Part shown: piece by piece, positions 1 through 8,644 of the stretch
Layout: the number at the start of each line of letters is the position of its first letter
Numbering within the stretch: the stretch's first letter is position 1
Source of the DNA: an uncultured Pelagibacteraceae bacterium
GTDB taxonomy: Bacteria; Pseudomonadota; Alphaproteobacteria; Pelagibacterales; Pelagibacteraceae
DNA: 35,375 nucleotides
Direction: 5' to 3'
NCBI GenBank assembly: GCA_902615145.1
Contig: CACMNK010000006.1
Span: 1-35,375, forward strand
Position numbers and translations under genes: made by a program
The notes under the pieces: model-generated
Database searches by the model: none
Told to the model about the DNA's origin: nothing
What the model saw: the letters and a program-made list of their open reading frames with translations, nothing else

Positions 1-297
1 TCAGATAATGGTTATTTATTCATGATAGATAAAGAAAAAGGAAACATAATTAAGATTAAAGATATCTATAAAATTTACAAAGAAAAAAATAGGAAAAAAA
101 TTAAACCATTAGGATTTTCAATAAGTCAGGATAAAATATATTTATCTAATAGTGATGGTAAATTAATTATTCTAGAACTTAAAACTGGTAATATTCAAAA
201 AGTTGAAAAAATTGCCAGAAAAATAATGTCAAAACCGTTTTTATATAATAATCATTTATTTATGATTAAGAATGGTGCCATTATACAATACGAATAG
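1..297 (+). CDS. C-terminal end of a PQQ-type beta-propeller protein (BamB-like), partial
   Basis: The reading frame is open from the first base of the window, so the gene starts upstream. About 98 residues are visible. They contain short repeated strand units of the form D-K-I-Y-L-S-N-S-D-G-K-L, a pattern typical of WD/PQQ-like beta-propeller blades, and end in a closing strand (HLFMIKNGAIIQYE) like the last blade of BamB. BamB is the outer-membrane lipoprotein of the BAM complex that helps insert beta-barrel proteins. No signal peptide or lipobox can be checked because the N-terminus is missing. The next gene starts two bases after the stop, which suggests one transcript. Another PQQ-repeat protein is possible, so the BamB assignment is an inference. 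Confidence 0.6.
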   Translation, partial: SDNGYLFMIDKEKGNIIKIKDIYKIYKEKNRKKIKPLGFSISQDKIYLSNSDGKLIILELKTGNIQKVEKIARKIMSKPFLYNNHLFMIKNGAIIQYE

Positions 298-298
298 A

Positions 299-730
299 AT
301 GTTTTTAAAATTTTTAGAAAAAATAGGTAGAAAGAAAATTGTCCTAGATAGGGGACCTTCTCATCCAGAATTCCATAAAGCAAAACCTTGGATGAATAGA
401 TATTATGTTTTGATGAGGCACAGACCAAAATGGTTTCCATTCAATATTCTAATTCATGAAATGTTAGCAGATGACCATGGGGAAGGAGTTCATAATCATA
501 CTTTTCCTTATATAACAATAATATTAAGAGATGGTTACTGGGAGACACTAAGTACAGGAAAATTTTGGAGACCACCTGGATATATTGGATTTAGATCAGC
601 AAACAATCTTCACAGAGTTGATATAAAACCAGGGACACGACCTTTAACAATATTCATATCTGGACCTTTTGGCTTAAGAAAGGGACCGAGGTCAGAATAT
701 GGCATTGACTTTAAGACTAAAAAAGATTGA
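299..730 (+). CDS. Cupin-like metal-binding protein, function unknown
   Basis: This is a protein of 143 residues. I chose the ATG at 299 rather than the one at 272, because 272 lies inside the preceding gene while 299 follows its stop by one base. Residues 60-82 hold a His-rich stretch (H60, H65 and H67, then G79 and E82) that resembles the first cupin motif. H105 falls where a second cupin motif could supply a ligand. This suggests a small beta-barrel binding a divalent metal, but no substrate can be named. There is no signal peptide or membrane segment. The stop overlaps the ZapE start by one base (TGATG), so translation is probably coupled. The protein may be a sugar- or aspartyl-hydroxylase-like cupin or a structural one; the fold assignment itself is tentative. 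Confidence 0.6.
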   Translation: MFLKFLEKIGRKKIVLDRGPSHPEFHKAKPWMNRYYVLMRHRPKWFPFNILIHEMLADDHGEGVHNHTFPYITIILRDGYWETLSTGKFWRPPGYIGFRSANNLHRVDIKPGTRPLTIFISGPFGLRKGPRSEYGIDFKTKKD

Positions 731-1788
731 TGTCAAAAAACCTTGAGGAAAAATTTAAACTGTATTGTGTTTCTGAAAATTTAGAAGTTAATCATAATCA
801 GGTTAATGTAATTAAAAAATTACAAGACTATTTTAATCAAAACTTTACATCTACTTTGTTTAAAATCTTTAAAAAAAAAGGTTTAAAAAAAGCTTTTTAT
901 CTTCATGGTGGTGTCGGTGTTGGTAAAACAATGATCTTAAATTTTTTTTTTGATTTAGTTAATCAAGATAAGAAAAGACTTCACTTTAATGAATTTATGT
1001 TAGAGTTTCATAATTTTGTCCACACTATAAAAGACAAAAATCAAGAGAATGTAGTAAGCACCTTTGTCAAAGATTTAAAATCAAAAGTATCACTTATTTA
1101 TTTTGATGAATTTCAAGTTACTAATATCGTAGATGCTATGATTTTAGGAAAGCTATTTGAGGAAATCTTTAAGGAGAATATTAAGATCATACTAACCTCA
1201 AATATTGAATTATCTGAACTGTATAAAGATGGATTACAGAGAGACCAATTTTTACCATTTATAGAAATAATGAAAAAAAATGCTATCAATCATGAATTAA
1301 GAATTGAAGATGATTATCGAAAATCAAAAGAAAATCAAAAACAAAGATTTTTTTTTCCGTTAAATCAGGAAACCAATTTTAAAATAAACAAATTTTTTAG
1401 AATTATTACAAAAGAAAAAAAAAACTCACCTAAGATTTTAAATATTAAGGGGAGAGATTTTACAATACAAAACTTTTATGAGGGGATTTGCAGATTTAAC
1501 TTTGATGAACTTTGTAATAGAAATTTGGGAGCAGAGGATTATTTAGAAATCGTAAAAAATTTAAAATTTATGATTATTGAAAAAATCCCACAATTTAACG
1601 ATATTAATTCTAACCAACAGCAAAGGTTTATAACTTTAATAGATATTATATATGATAAAAATTTACCTATAGCTGTGACTGCAAGTCAAGATGTAAGCAA
1701 GTTTACCTCTTCAAGATCATTACAGGAACCATTTAAACGTACAGTTAGTAGATTATATCAATTAACCTCCATGAAATATAATTTATGA
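730..1788 (+). CDS. zapE: ZapE/AFG1-family AAA+ ATPase
   Basis: This protein has 352 residues, the usual length for the AFG1/ZapE family. Walker A (GGVGVGKT) lies at about 60-67, Walker B with its acidic pair (LIYFDEFQV) at about 122-130, sensor 1 (IILTSN) near 155, and the family-specific D-G-L-Q-R-D-Q-F-L-P-F block at about 167-177. In E. coli ZapE is an ATPase linked to the Z-ring during division and stress; mitochondrial AFG1 acts on respiratory-chain subunits. Which role applies here cannot be read from sequence. The ATG at 730 overlaps the previous stop. A TTG one codon earlier is possible but unlikely. The end overlaps yjbQ by four bases (ATGA), consistent with a tight operon. Confidence 0.93.
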   Translation: MSKNLEEKFKLYCVSENLEVNHNQVNVIKKLQDYFNQNFTSTLFKIFKKKGLKKAFYLHGGVGVGKTMILNFFFDLVNQDKKRLHFNEFMLEFHNFVHTIKDKNQENVVSTFVKDLKSKVSLIYFDEFQVTNIVDAMILGKLFEEIFKENIKIILTSNIELSELYKDGLQRDQFLPFIEIMKKNAINHELRIEDDYRKSKENQKQRFFFPLNQETNFKINKFFRIITKEKKNSPKILNIKGRDFTIQNFYEGICRFNFDELCNRNLGAEDYLEIVKNLKFMIIEKIPQFNDINSNQQQRFITLIDIIYDKNLPIAVTASQDVSKFTSSRSLQEPFKRTVSRLYQLTSMKYNL

Positions 1789-2207
1789 TACAAAAATTTT
1801 ATGATTTAAAAATAAATACTAATGGTCAGAAATTATATGAATTTACTGATCTAACTATTGAATGGATTAAAAAAAACGATTTTAAAAATGGTATGATAAA
1901 TTTAAGTATTCAGCATACTAGTGCATCATTAATTGTACAAGAAAATGCGGATCCAGATGTTCAAAAGGATTTAATTAATTATTTTAATAATTTGGTTCCC
2001 ATGGACAATAAATTGTATATCCATACCACAGAGGGTAAAGATGATATGCCTGCACATATAAAATCATCAATAACAAATAATCAAATATCTTTAAGTATCA
2101 AAGACGGAAAATTATTACTTGGAACTTGGCAAGGAATTTATTTGTTTGAACATAGAATAAATCCTCAAAAAAGATCTATCATTCATCATTTTTTAGGTGA
2201 GACTTAA
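1785..2207 (+). CDS. yjbQ: YjbQ / UPF0047 family protein
   Basis: This is a 140-residue protein covering the whole UPF0047 fold. Diagnostic segments are Q-H-T-S-A-S-L (from about residue 43, with H44), the H-T-T-E-G-K-D-D-M-P-A-H segment (about 80-91) and G-T-W-Q-G-I-Y-L-F-E-H-R (about 113-124). The conserved His residues suggest metal or phosphate binding. E. coli YjbQ has weak thiamine-phosphate synthase activity and the family is sometimes named for it, but the physiological role is uncertain. The gene starts inside the zapE stop (ATGA). Its stop shares the four bases TTAA with the stop of the convergent photolyase gene. Confidence 0.92.
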   Translation: MIQKFYDLKINTNGQKLYEFTDLTIEWIKKNDFKNGMINLSIQHTSASLIVQENADPDVQKDLINYFNNLVPMDNKLYIHTTEGKDDMPAHIKSSITNNQISLSIKDGKLLLGTWQGIYLFEHRINPQKRSIIHHFLGET

Positions 2208-3625
2208 TTTTTTTTTAAAGTTTGGAAAGCCTCAAGTGCAGCTTTACGTGCTTCTTCATGAATAACTATTGGCTTTGGATAATTTTTTCCTATAACTGTT
2301 TTAATCGCCTCCTGATATTTTATTTCCATCTCCCAGGGCTTATGTATAAATTTTTTTGGAACTTTAATTAGTTCAGGAACCCATTTTTTAACATATGCAC
2401 CTTCTTTATCAAATTTTTCTCCCTGTAGGATAGGATTGAAGATTCTGAAGTAAGGAGCCGCATCCGCTCCACAACCAGCAACCCATTGCCATTGAGCAAC
2501 ATTATTAGCTTTATTGAAATCTAATAAACAATTTCTAAAATGTTTTTCACCTTCAGTCCAATTTATTCTTAGATGTTTTACCAGAAACGAACCCACAACC
2601 ATTCTTATCCGGTTATGCATCCAGCCAGTTTCATAAAGTTCTCTCATCCCAGCATCAACAATTGGATAACCCGTCATACCTGATTTCCAAGCTTTTAAAA
2701 TTTTTTCATTTTTGACCCAAGGAAATTTATCAAATTCTTTTCTATAATTTCCTTTTAAAAATTCTGGGAAATAATTGATTAAACTATGTGAAAATTCACG
2801 CCAACCTAGTTCATTAATATATTTTCTGTAACCAATTCCTTTCGATTTAATCTCACTACACTTTTTCCAAATAGTATTTACATGAATTTGCCCATGTTTG
2901 ATATAAGGTGATAATTTCGATGTACCTTCGATAGAAGGATAATCTCTTGCAGTTCCGTAATCTTTAATTTTGCTATCAATTAGATTTTTTAGAATTTTTT
3001 TAGACTCTTCCTCAGATACCTTCCAATATTTTTCAAACTTTTTATACCAATTTTTTCTTGGAAGAATATCTTTTGGGTCTATACAATCTTTAAAGAACGT
3101 TAATGACTTTGTTTTTTTTTTAATACTGTAATTTTTACTTGGTAGTGATCCTAAAAATCTTTGTTCAGCATTTCTCCAAAAAGGGGTGAAAACTTTAAAA
3201 GGCGTTCCATCATTTTTAGTTACTTCTTGAAACTCATTTAAGATATTTCCTTTAAAATATTTGTAATTAATCTGATTTTTAACAAAAATATCTCTAATTT
3301 TTTTTCCTTTTGCAATTACGTCTGGTTCGTAAATTTTATTCCAATATATAGAAATATTGTCTTTTTTTTTAATCTTTGAAAATATATCTAGCTCATCACC
3401 CGCTAATATTTGAAGATTAATTTTAAACTTAGATAATTCAGACTTAAAGATTTCTAATGATTTTGAAAGCCACCATTTTTGTGCTTCTCTTTTGGCATCA
3501 AAGTCACTTTTGTTGTAAATATATAGGGCAAGCACGCTCTCATGATTTTGGGTTGCGTAAGAAAGGGCAGGGTTATTTTGAATTCTAAAATCCTCTCGTA
3601 TCCAAGTGATCGCGTTTTTTGTCAT
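2204..3625 (-). CDS. phrB: Deoxyribodipyrimidine photolyase (cryptochrome/photolyase family)
   Basis: This is a full-length photolyase of 473 residues. It has an N-terminal Rossmann-like antenna domain beginning with I-T-W-I-R-E-D-F-R, and a C-terminal helical FAD domain. Diagnostic FAD-domain segments are E-L-G-W-R-E-F, W-K-S-G-M-T-G-Y-P-I-V-D-A-G-M-R-E-L (from about residue 313), W-M-H-N-R-I-R-M, and the N-N-V-A-Q-W-Q-W-V-A-G-C-G-A-D-A-A-P-Y-F-R block carrying the Trp residues used in electron transfer. The enzyme reverses UV-induced cyclobutane pyrimidine dimers using blue light, which suits a surface-ocean cell. It is transcribed after the PLP-enzyme gene with a five-base gap. A cryptochrome-like sensor role cannot be excluded, but CPD photolyase is most likely. 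Confidence 0.95.
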   Translation of the reverse strand: MTKNAITWIREDFRIQNNPALSYATQNHESVLALYIYNKSDFDAKREAQKWWLSKSLEIFKSELSKFKINLQILAGDELDIFSKIKKKDNISIYWNKIYEPDVIAKGKKIRDIFVKNQINYKYFKGNILNEFQEVTKNDGTPFKVFTPFWRNAEQRFLGSLPSKNYSIKKKTKSLTFFKDCIDPKDILPRKNWYKKFEKYWKVSEEESKKILKNLIDSKIKDYGTARDYPSIEGTSKLSPYIKHGQIHVNTIWKKCSEIKSKGIGYRKYINELGWREFSHSLINYFPEFLKGNYRKEFDKFPWVKNEKILKAWKSGMTGYPIVDAGMRELYETGWMHNRIRMVVGSFLVKHLRINWTEGEKHFRNCLLDFNKANNVAQWQWVAGCGADAAPYFRIFNPILQGEKFDKEGAYVKKWVPELIKVPKKFIHKPWEMEIKYQEAIKTVIGKNYPKPIVIHEEARKAALEAFQTLKKN

Positions 3626-3630
3626 AAAAA

Positions 3631-4752
3631 TTATTTTCTACCTTTAGATAGCAGTTGTTTGTAGAGTTTAACATCTGCATTACCTTCGCATCCAATAACT
3701 AAAACATTAGAATTTTGATTAAGGTTAATCAATTTTCTTGCCTTTTTGTTATTGCATACTCCAATCAAAGCAATAATTCCTGGAGTAGCGCATTCACCAC
3801 CTACAATTGAAGTTTTGCCGAACTTTTTATCTTTTAAACCAGCTACTGTTTTAGCTACATTTTTATCTGAAATTGAGACACAACAATTACTAGCTTTTTT
3901 TAATATTTGCCAAGGCACAAGAGACATTTCATTGCAAGACATACCACCCATAATGCTCTCTTTTTTAATTCTTATTTTTTTTAACTTATTACTTTTTATA
4001 CTTTGAAGAATACAATCGGCTCTATCTGGTTCAACGATAATTATTTTTGGAATTTTTTTAAAATATTTTGCTACTCCAGCAACCAAACCTGCAGCCAAAC
4101 CACCAACACCCGCTTGAAGAAAAATATGAGTAATATACTGATTAGTTTGATTAGAAATTTCTTTAATTAAAATAGAGTATCCTGCCATTGTTAATTGAGG
4201 AATATACTTATAATTTTTTGTAGATACATCTTGAACAATTTTCCAGTTATTTTTTTTTGAGAGTAGTTGGCATTCTTTTAATGATGCCTCATAATTTCCT
4301 CTTACTCTTATTACTTCAGCACCAAATTTTTTTATTTCTTTTACCCTTGTTTCACTTACGTATTGACTAACAAAAATTTTACATTTCAATTTCATTCTTT
4401 TTGCCCCCCATGCAACTGATCTCCCATGATTACCGGCGGTTGCTGATGAAACAATTATTCTGTTAGTTTTTTTTGAAATTTTTTCCACTGCATAAGCTCC
4501 TCCTAAAGCTTTAAAGGATTTTAAGTGAAATCGTTTTGACTCATCTTTATAAAATATATTCTTAAGTTGGAGTTTTTTATTTAATTTATTCAATTTTAAT
4601 AATGGAGTTGGACTATATCCTTTCCATTTAGATATACTTTTGTGAGAATTGACCAATAAATTTGATGGCAAATATTTTAAGACAAAGTTTCTACTAAATT
4701 GAAAGTTTTTATTTATTAAGAATTTGGAGTATTTCCATTTAAGATTTTGCAT
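3631..4752 (-). CDS. Diaminopropionate ammonia-lyase-like PLP enzyme (fold type II)
   Basis: This is a 373-residue member of the tryptophan-synthase-beta/threonine-dehydratase superfamily. The PLP lysine is K81, in K-S-F-K-A-L-G-G-A-Y-A. The preceding G-Y-S-P-T-P-L and K-D-E-S segments, A-T-A-G-N-H-G-R-S-V-A-W (about 104-115) and the glycine-rich Q-A-G-V-G-G-L-A-A-G phosphate loop (about 213-222) match 2,3-diaminopropionate ammonia-lyase (YgeX/DpaL) better than threonine dehydratase. That enzyme converts 2,3-diaminopropionate to pyruvate and ammonia. Family members are usually near 400 residues, so this one is slightly short. Other amino-acid substrates such as D-serine or hydroxy-amino acids remain possible. 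It is divergent from the GpsA-like gene across a 66-base gap that must hold both promoters. Confidence 0.8.
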   Translation of the reverse strand: MQNLKWKYSKFLINKNFQFSRNFVLKYLPSNLLVNSHKSISKWKGYSPTPLLKLNKLNKKLQLKNIFYKDESKRFHLKSFKALGGAYAVEKISKKTNRIIVSSATAGNHGRSVAWGAKRMKLKCKIFVSQYVSETRVKEIKKFGAEVIRVRGNYEASLKECQLLSKKNNWKIVQDVSTKNYKYIPQLTMAGYSILIKEISNQTNQYITHIFLQAGVGGLAAGLVAGVAKYFKKIPKIIIVEPDRADCILQSIKSNKLKKIRIKKESIMGGMSCNEMSLVPWQILKKASNCCVSISDKNVAKTVAGLKDKKFGKTSIVGGECATPGIIALIGVCNNKKARKLINLNQNSNVLVIGCEGNADVKLYKQLLSKGRK

Positions 4753-4818
4753 TATAAATTTTTTTTATATTCAAACTATAAATAAACCTATATTAATATT
4801 TATACAAAGAAAAACTAT

Positions 4819-5769
4819 ATGAAAAAAATATTAATCATTGGTGGTGGTGCAATGGGTTCTGCTTTTTCAGTTCCGTGTTTAGAAAATAATAATAAAGTTA
4901 CTATTACAGAACCATATAATAAAATTTTTATTAACAACTTATCGTCAAAGCAAAAATTTCACCCCTCACTAAAACTTAATCTTCCAAAAAAGTTACAGTA
5001 TAGAAAATATTCAAAAGATATTTTAAAGGAAAAATTTGATTTAATTGTTATTGCCTTAAGTCTTGCTGGAATTGATTTTATTGGAAAAGAGTTGAAAGAT
5101 TTAAAAATAAAAACACCATTACTAGTTCTTACTAAAGGACTAAAATATGACAAAAAAAGAAAAAAACTCTTAACTATTTCAGGGTTACTCAAAAATAATT
5201 ATAATGTTGCAAATGTATCAGTTTTAAAAGGACCTTGTCTGGCTAAAGAATTAGCAAGAAAAAATAAGACAAGCATAGTAATAGCAAATAAGAATATCAA
5301 AATAGCTAAATGGATTGGAAAACAGATATCAACAAAATATTATCTGACTGAATTTTCAAGAGATGTGATTGGAGTAGAAATTTGCTCAGCAATTAAGAAT
5401 ATTTATGCAATGGTTATAGGCTCAGGTCAAAATTTAAATACTGCATCAGATTTATTTCAAAAAAGTATAAATGAGATGAAATTTTTGATCAAATATTTTA
5501 AAGGCGATCAGTCAACTATATTAGGTCTTGCTGGAATTGGTGATCTCTATGTGAGTGCTGTGGGAGGAAGAAATAGTAAAATGGGAGATTTTTTAGGTAA
5601 AGGTTTTACATTTGCTGCAGCTAAAAAAAAGTTTATGCCAAAAGATACAGTTGAAGGTGAGCAATTGGCTAGAGAAATTGCTCCTTATATTTTAAGAAAA
5701 ATTAATAAAAAAAAGATACCTTTGATGATCAATTTGCTAAAGACGATATTGTATAATAAAAAAATTTAA
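4819..5769 (+). CDS. gpsA: NAD(P)-dependent glycerol-3-phosphate dehydrogenase family protein
   Basis: This is a 316-residue protein with an N-terminal Rossmann motif G-G-G-A-M-G (8-13). It also has G-P-C-L-A-K-E-L-A (about 138-146), the catalytic-lysine segment S-A-I-K-N-I-Y-A (190-197) and L-G-L-A-G-I-G-D-L (about 235-243), followed by G-R-N-S-K-M-G. These are the hallmark blocks of GpsA, which reduces dihydroxyacetone phosphate to sn-glycerol-3-phosphate for phospholipid synthesis. The sequence is more divergent than a typical GpsA: the N-terminal GxGxxG is GGGAMG, and the G-S-G-Q-N-L-N-T region departs from the consensus. It may therefore be a paralogue acting on a related sugar or polyol phosphate. 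The stop shares TTAA with a candidate small gene on the other strand. Confidence 0.82.
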   Translation: MKKILIIGGGAMGSAFSVPCLENNNKVTITEPYNKIFINNLSSKQKFHPSLKLNLPKKLQYRKYSKDILKEKFDLIVIALSLAGIDFIGKELKDLKIKTPLLVLTKGLKYDKKRKKLLTISGLLKNNYNVANVSVLKGPCLAKELARKNKTSIVIANKNIKIAKWIGKQISTKYYLTEFSRDVIGVEICSAIKNIYAMVIGSGQNLNTASDLFQKSINEMKFLIKYFKGDQSTILGLAGIGDLYVSAVGGRNSKMGDFLGKGFTFAAAKKKFMPKDTVEGEQLAREIAPYILRKINKKKIPLMINLLKTILYNKKI

Positions 5770-5849
5770 CCAATTAGAAAATTATTTTCTACAAGTAATC
5801 CTATAATGATACCAACTAATAATGCAAAAATTAGTTTTTTTTTATCCAC
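5766..5849 (-). CDS. Candidate 27-residue single-membrane-segment peptide after livM
   Basis: On the minus strand, after the LivM stop (TAA) and one GAA codon, a GTG opens a 27-codon frame: V-D-K-K-K, then a continuous hydrophobic run (LIFALLVGIIIGLL), then V-E-N-N-F-L-I-G and TAA. A short positive N-terminus followed by about 18 hydrophobic residues is the pattern of a small membrane protein. The frame is the same as livM, so translation could come from coupled re-initiation or from read-through of the livM stop. Its stop overlaps the gpsA stop in the four-base TTAA arrangement seen at other convergent gene ends here, which supports it being a real gene end. There is no strong Shine-Dalgarno and no recognised family. 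Confidence 0.4.
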   Translation of the reverse strand: MDKKKLIFALLVGIIIGLLVENNFLIG

Positions 5850-5852
5850 TTC

Positions 5853-6926
5853 TTAAGATTTTTTACCGATTGAAGACGTTAAATTTTTAATGTTCATAGT
5901 TGGGAATTTTGTCTTCCATTTTTGTTTTATGTTTTCCCATAATTTTGCCATTCCCAAAGGTTCATAGATCATGAAAATAATCATCAATCCACCAAATATT
6001 ACCTGTTCAATTGAGGATATAATTGTAGCATCAATGGCACCATGAAAAACATTATTACCAATAGCATTAAGAAGAACTGGGAAAAGTAAAATAAATGCTG
6101 CTCCTATAAAAGCACCATTTATTGTACCAAGTCCACCCAAAATACACATAAATAATATTTTAAAAGATAATTTAATATCAAATGCAACTGGTTCTAAAGA
6201 TTTTAAATAACAAAATGCAAAGAGTGCACCTGCAACTCCACAATAAAATGCACTGATTGCAAAGGCTTGTACTTTTGTTCGTAATAATGACACTCCCATC
6301 GACTCCGCAGCGATATCCATGTCTCTAACTGCCATCCAATTCCTACCTGTACTACCTCTAGCCATATTCATCGCTAGTAAAGTTAAAACTGTTGTAACAG
6401 CCAGACATACAAAATACATTGCTAATGGTGTTGTAAATGGTTTTCCTAAGATAACTATGTCTTGTGCAGTTATAATTCCTGATGAGTCGTAGTTTTTAAA
6501 CCAACCAAATTTATCTATCATCCATATAATAAAGAACTGTGAGGCTAATGTAGCAACCATCAGATAAATTCCTCTTACTTTTAAACTTGGCAGACCAAAC
6601 AAAATTCCAAAAGCTGCAGCAATTAAACCTGACACTATTAGTGAGCCTACGAAACCTAAATCAGGCACTCTTAAAATAAGGTTAAACATTGCAAAAGCAC
6701 CTGCCGCCATGAAGCCAGCAGCACCTAAAGCTAATTGTCCTGTGTAACCCATAACAATTTGCTGTCCAATTGTAGCTAAAGCTAAGCAAAGCCAAGGTAT
6801 CAATATAGAAGTGTACCAATATTCTGTTGTAATAAATGTAGGTATTACTAATACACTCAGAACCATACAAACAGCTAAGTTAATCAGGTCTTTTTTTGTA
6901 TAAGTCATAAATACTGGTTTCATCAT
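5853..6926 (-). CDS. livM: HAAT-family ABC transporter permease (LivM-like)
   Basis: This is a 357-residue integral membrane protein with about ten hydrophobic segments. The LivM signature follows the second segment (G-Y-T-G-Q-L-A-L-G-A-A-G-F-M-A-A-G-A), and there is a G-G-L-G-T-I-N-G-A-F-I-G-A block near residue 265. This pairs with LivH to form the membrane channel of branched-chain amino acid/amide (HAAT) importers. Two ATG codons open the gene, with an AGGAGAG Shine-Dalgarno upstream, so 6926 is reasonable; a later Met at residue 7 is less likely. The charged C-terminal tail (about 35 residues) is cytoplasmic. It is the last large gene of the transporter operon. Confidence 0.93.
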   Translation of the reverse strand: MMKPVFMTYTKKDLINLAVCMVLSVLVIPTFITTEYWYTSILIPWLCLALATIGQQIVMGYTGQLALGAAGFMAAGAFAMFNLILRVPDLGFVGSLIVSGLIAAAFGILFGLPSLKVRGIYLMVATLASQFFIIWMIDKFGWFKNYDSSGIITAQDIVILGKPFTTPLAMYFVCLAVTTVLTLLAMNMARGSTGRNWMAVRDMDIAAESMGVSLLRTKVQAFAISAFYCGVAGALFAFCYLKSLEPVAFDIKLSFKILFMCILGGLGTINGAFIGAAFILLFPVLLNAIGNNVFHGAIDATIISSIEQVIFGGLMIIFMIYEPLGMAKLWENIKQKWKTKFPTMNIKNLTSSIGKKS

Positions 6927-6929
6927 AAA

Positions 6930-7838
6930 TTAAACTCTCCTAATAATTTTTTCTCCAAATAAACCTTCCGGTCTATATAATAAAAAGAATATTGCTAAGA
7001 CGTAAGGAGCCCAACCTTCAATTGCGCCACCAAAAAACGGTCCAATGTATACTTCTAAAACTTTCTCTACTGCACCAATGATTAAGCCACCAATAATTGC
7101 GCCTGGAATAGATGAAAAGCCACCTATAATTAAAACTGGTAAAGCTTTTAACGCTAAATCAACAAGAGCAAATTGAACACCAGCTCTTGCACCCCACATA
7201 CATCCTGCAACTAATGCCACAACTCCAGCAGCAGACCAAACTAGTAACATAATGTGTTTTAAAGGAATTCCTATTGAACTAGCGGCACCTGCATCATCTG
7301 CAACAGCTCTCAGACCCAGACCAATTTTTGTATATTTAAATAGAAGGAATAAACCGATAATCATTATAGCTGCAACAAGTCCTGCAGTAATATCAAGAGC
7401 ACTAATAAATAATTTTAAGTTATCAGCAATCCACGGCACTGGAAAATCTCCTATACCTAAATCTAATCTTCTTACTTCTACTCCCCATGCTGCTTGAGCC
7501 AAGCCTTCTAAAACATATCCTAGACCAATTGTGGCCATTAGCACCGTGTCCTCACTGGCATTCATGAGAGGTCTTAAAACAAATCTTTCGGTACACAAAC
7601 CAACTACTACCATTAGAAGAGCAGCTAAAATAAAGGCAAGTACAAAAGGTATGTTAAAATCTTGCATGAAACCACAAAAAGCAAGCACTGAGAAAAAAAC
7701 CATAGCTCCTTGTGAAAAGTTAAAGGTTGCTGAAGCTTTAAAAATTAGAACAAATCCTAAAGCTACCAATGAGTACATAGTTCCAGCAAGCAAACCGCCA
7801 ACTAAAACTTCCATAAAAAATAATAATTCTTCAACCAT
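6930..7838 (-). CDS. livH: HAAT-family ABC transporter permease (LivH-like)
   Basis: This is a 302-residue permease rich in hydrophobic segments. The LivH signature G-L-L-A-G-T-M-Y-S-L-V-A-L-G-F-V-L-I-F-K lies near the N-terminus, F-N-F-S-Q-G-A-M-V-F follows, and I-I-G-G-F-S-S-I-P-G-A-I-I-G-G is the C-terminal coupling-helix/EAA-like block. It forms the channel with LivM. It is preceded by AGGAT about six bases before ATG. It lies nine bases after livG and three bases before livM. The length is normal for the family. Confidence 0.94.
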   Translation of the reverse strand: MVEELLFFMEVLVGGLLAGTMYSLVALGFVLIFKASATFNFSQGAMVFFSVLAFCGFMQDFNIPFVLAFILAALLMVVVGLCTERFVLRPLMNASEDTVLMATIGLGYVLEGLAQAAWGVEVRRLDLGIGDFPVPWIADNLKLFISALDITAGLVAAIMIIGLFLLFKYTKIGLGLRAVADDAGAASSIGIPLKHIMLLVWSAAGVVALVAGCMWGARAGVQFALVDLALKALPVLIIGGFSSIPGAIIGGLIIGAVEKVLEVYIGPFFGGAIEGWAPYVLAIFFLLYRPEGLFGEKIIRRV

Positions 7839-7847
7839 ATTTTTATC

Positions 7848-8642
7848 CTAGTGTTCTACCCCTAAATAAGCATCTATTACTTTTTGATTTGATCTTACTT
7901 CATCAGGCGTACCATCGCCAATAACTTTACCATAATCAAGCACTACAACTCTGTCTGATATATCCATAACTACTCCCATATCATGCTCAATAAGAACCAT
8001 AGTTGTGCCGAGTTCATCGTTTACTTTTAAAATGAACCTACACATGTCCCTTTTTTCTTCAACATTCATTCCAGCCATAGGCTCATCTAATAAAATTACA
8101 GATGAGTCTGTTGCAAGAGCACGACCTAATTCCACTTTCTTTTGTAATCCATATGGAAGTTTTCCAACTGGTGTGTCTTTAATATCCTCAATTTCTAAAA
8201 AGCTAATTATTTCTTCAGATCTATCTCTGTTTTCTTTCTCTTCTTTTTTTACCTTAGGTAGTTGAAATGCGACTTCAAGAAAATTTGTTTTTGTGTGAAG
8301 CTTTCGGCCTACTAAAATATTATCTAGGACTGACATTCTTTTAAATAGAGCTAAGTTTTGAAAAGTTCTAGATAAACCCATTTGAGCCATGATATTTGGT
8401 GTTATATTTGTTATTTGTTGTCCCTTAAACGAGACAGTTCCTTGTTGAGGCTTATAAATCCCGTTTATACAATTCAGCATTGAGCTTTTACCTGCTCCAT
8501 TAGGTCCGATTATAGCTCTAACTTCATGCTCAAGAACATCAAACGAGGTGTCAGTTATTGCTTTAACACCACCAAAAGAAAGAGAAATATTTTTTACTTC
8601 TAATATTGGTTTACCTATTTTAAATTTTCTTTCTTGTGCCAT
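7848..8642 (-). CDS. livG: HAAT-family ABC transporter ATP-binding protein (LivG-like)
   Basis: This is a 264-residue ATPase. Walker A G-P-N-G-A-G-K-S-S is at 46-54, the degenerate signature L-P-Y-G-L-Q-K-K-V-E-L-G-R-A-L begins at 162, Walker B I-L-L-D-E-P lies near 183-188, and the switch histidine is in I-E-H-D-M (H220). LivG proteins normally carry a Y-G-x-Q-x signature rather than SGGQ, so this divergence is expected. It ends with the LivG-type tail I-D-A-Y-L-G-V-E-H. It starts two bases after livF. With LivF it powers import through LivHM. Confidence 0.94.
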   Translation of the reverse strand: MAQERKFKIGKPILEVKNISLSFGGVKAITDTSFDVLEHEVRAIIGPNGAGKSSMLNCINGIYKPQQGTVSFKGQQITNITPNIMAQMGLSRTFQNLALFKRMSVLDNILVGRKLHTKTNFLEVAFQLPKVKKEEKENRDRSEEIISFLEIEDIKDTPVGKLPYGLQKKVELGRALATDSSVILLDEPMAGMNVEEKRDMCRFILKVNDELGTTMVLIEHDMGVVMDISDRVVVLDYGKVIGDGTPDEVRSNQKVIDAYLGVEH

Positions 8643-8644
8643 CT

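Noticed and set aside
3746..4006. Plus-strand open frames inside the PLP enzyme and several other genes
   Set aside because: They lie antisense to well-recognised proteins, have no homology that I can see and no ribosome-binding sites, so they are shadows of the real genes.
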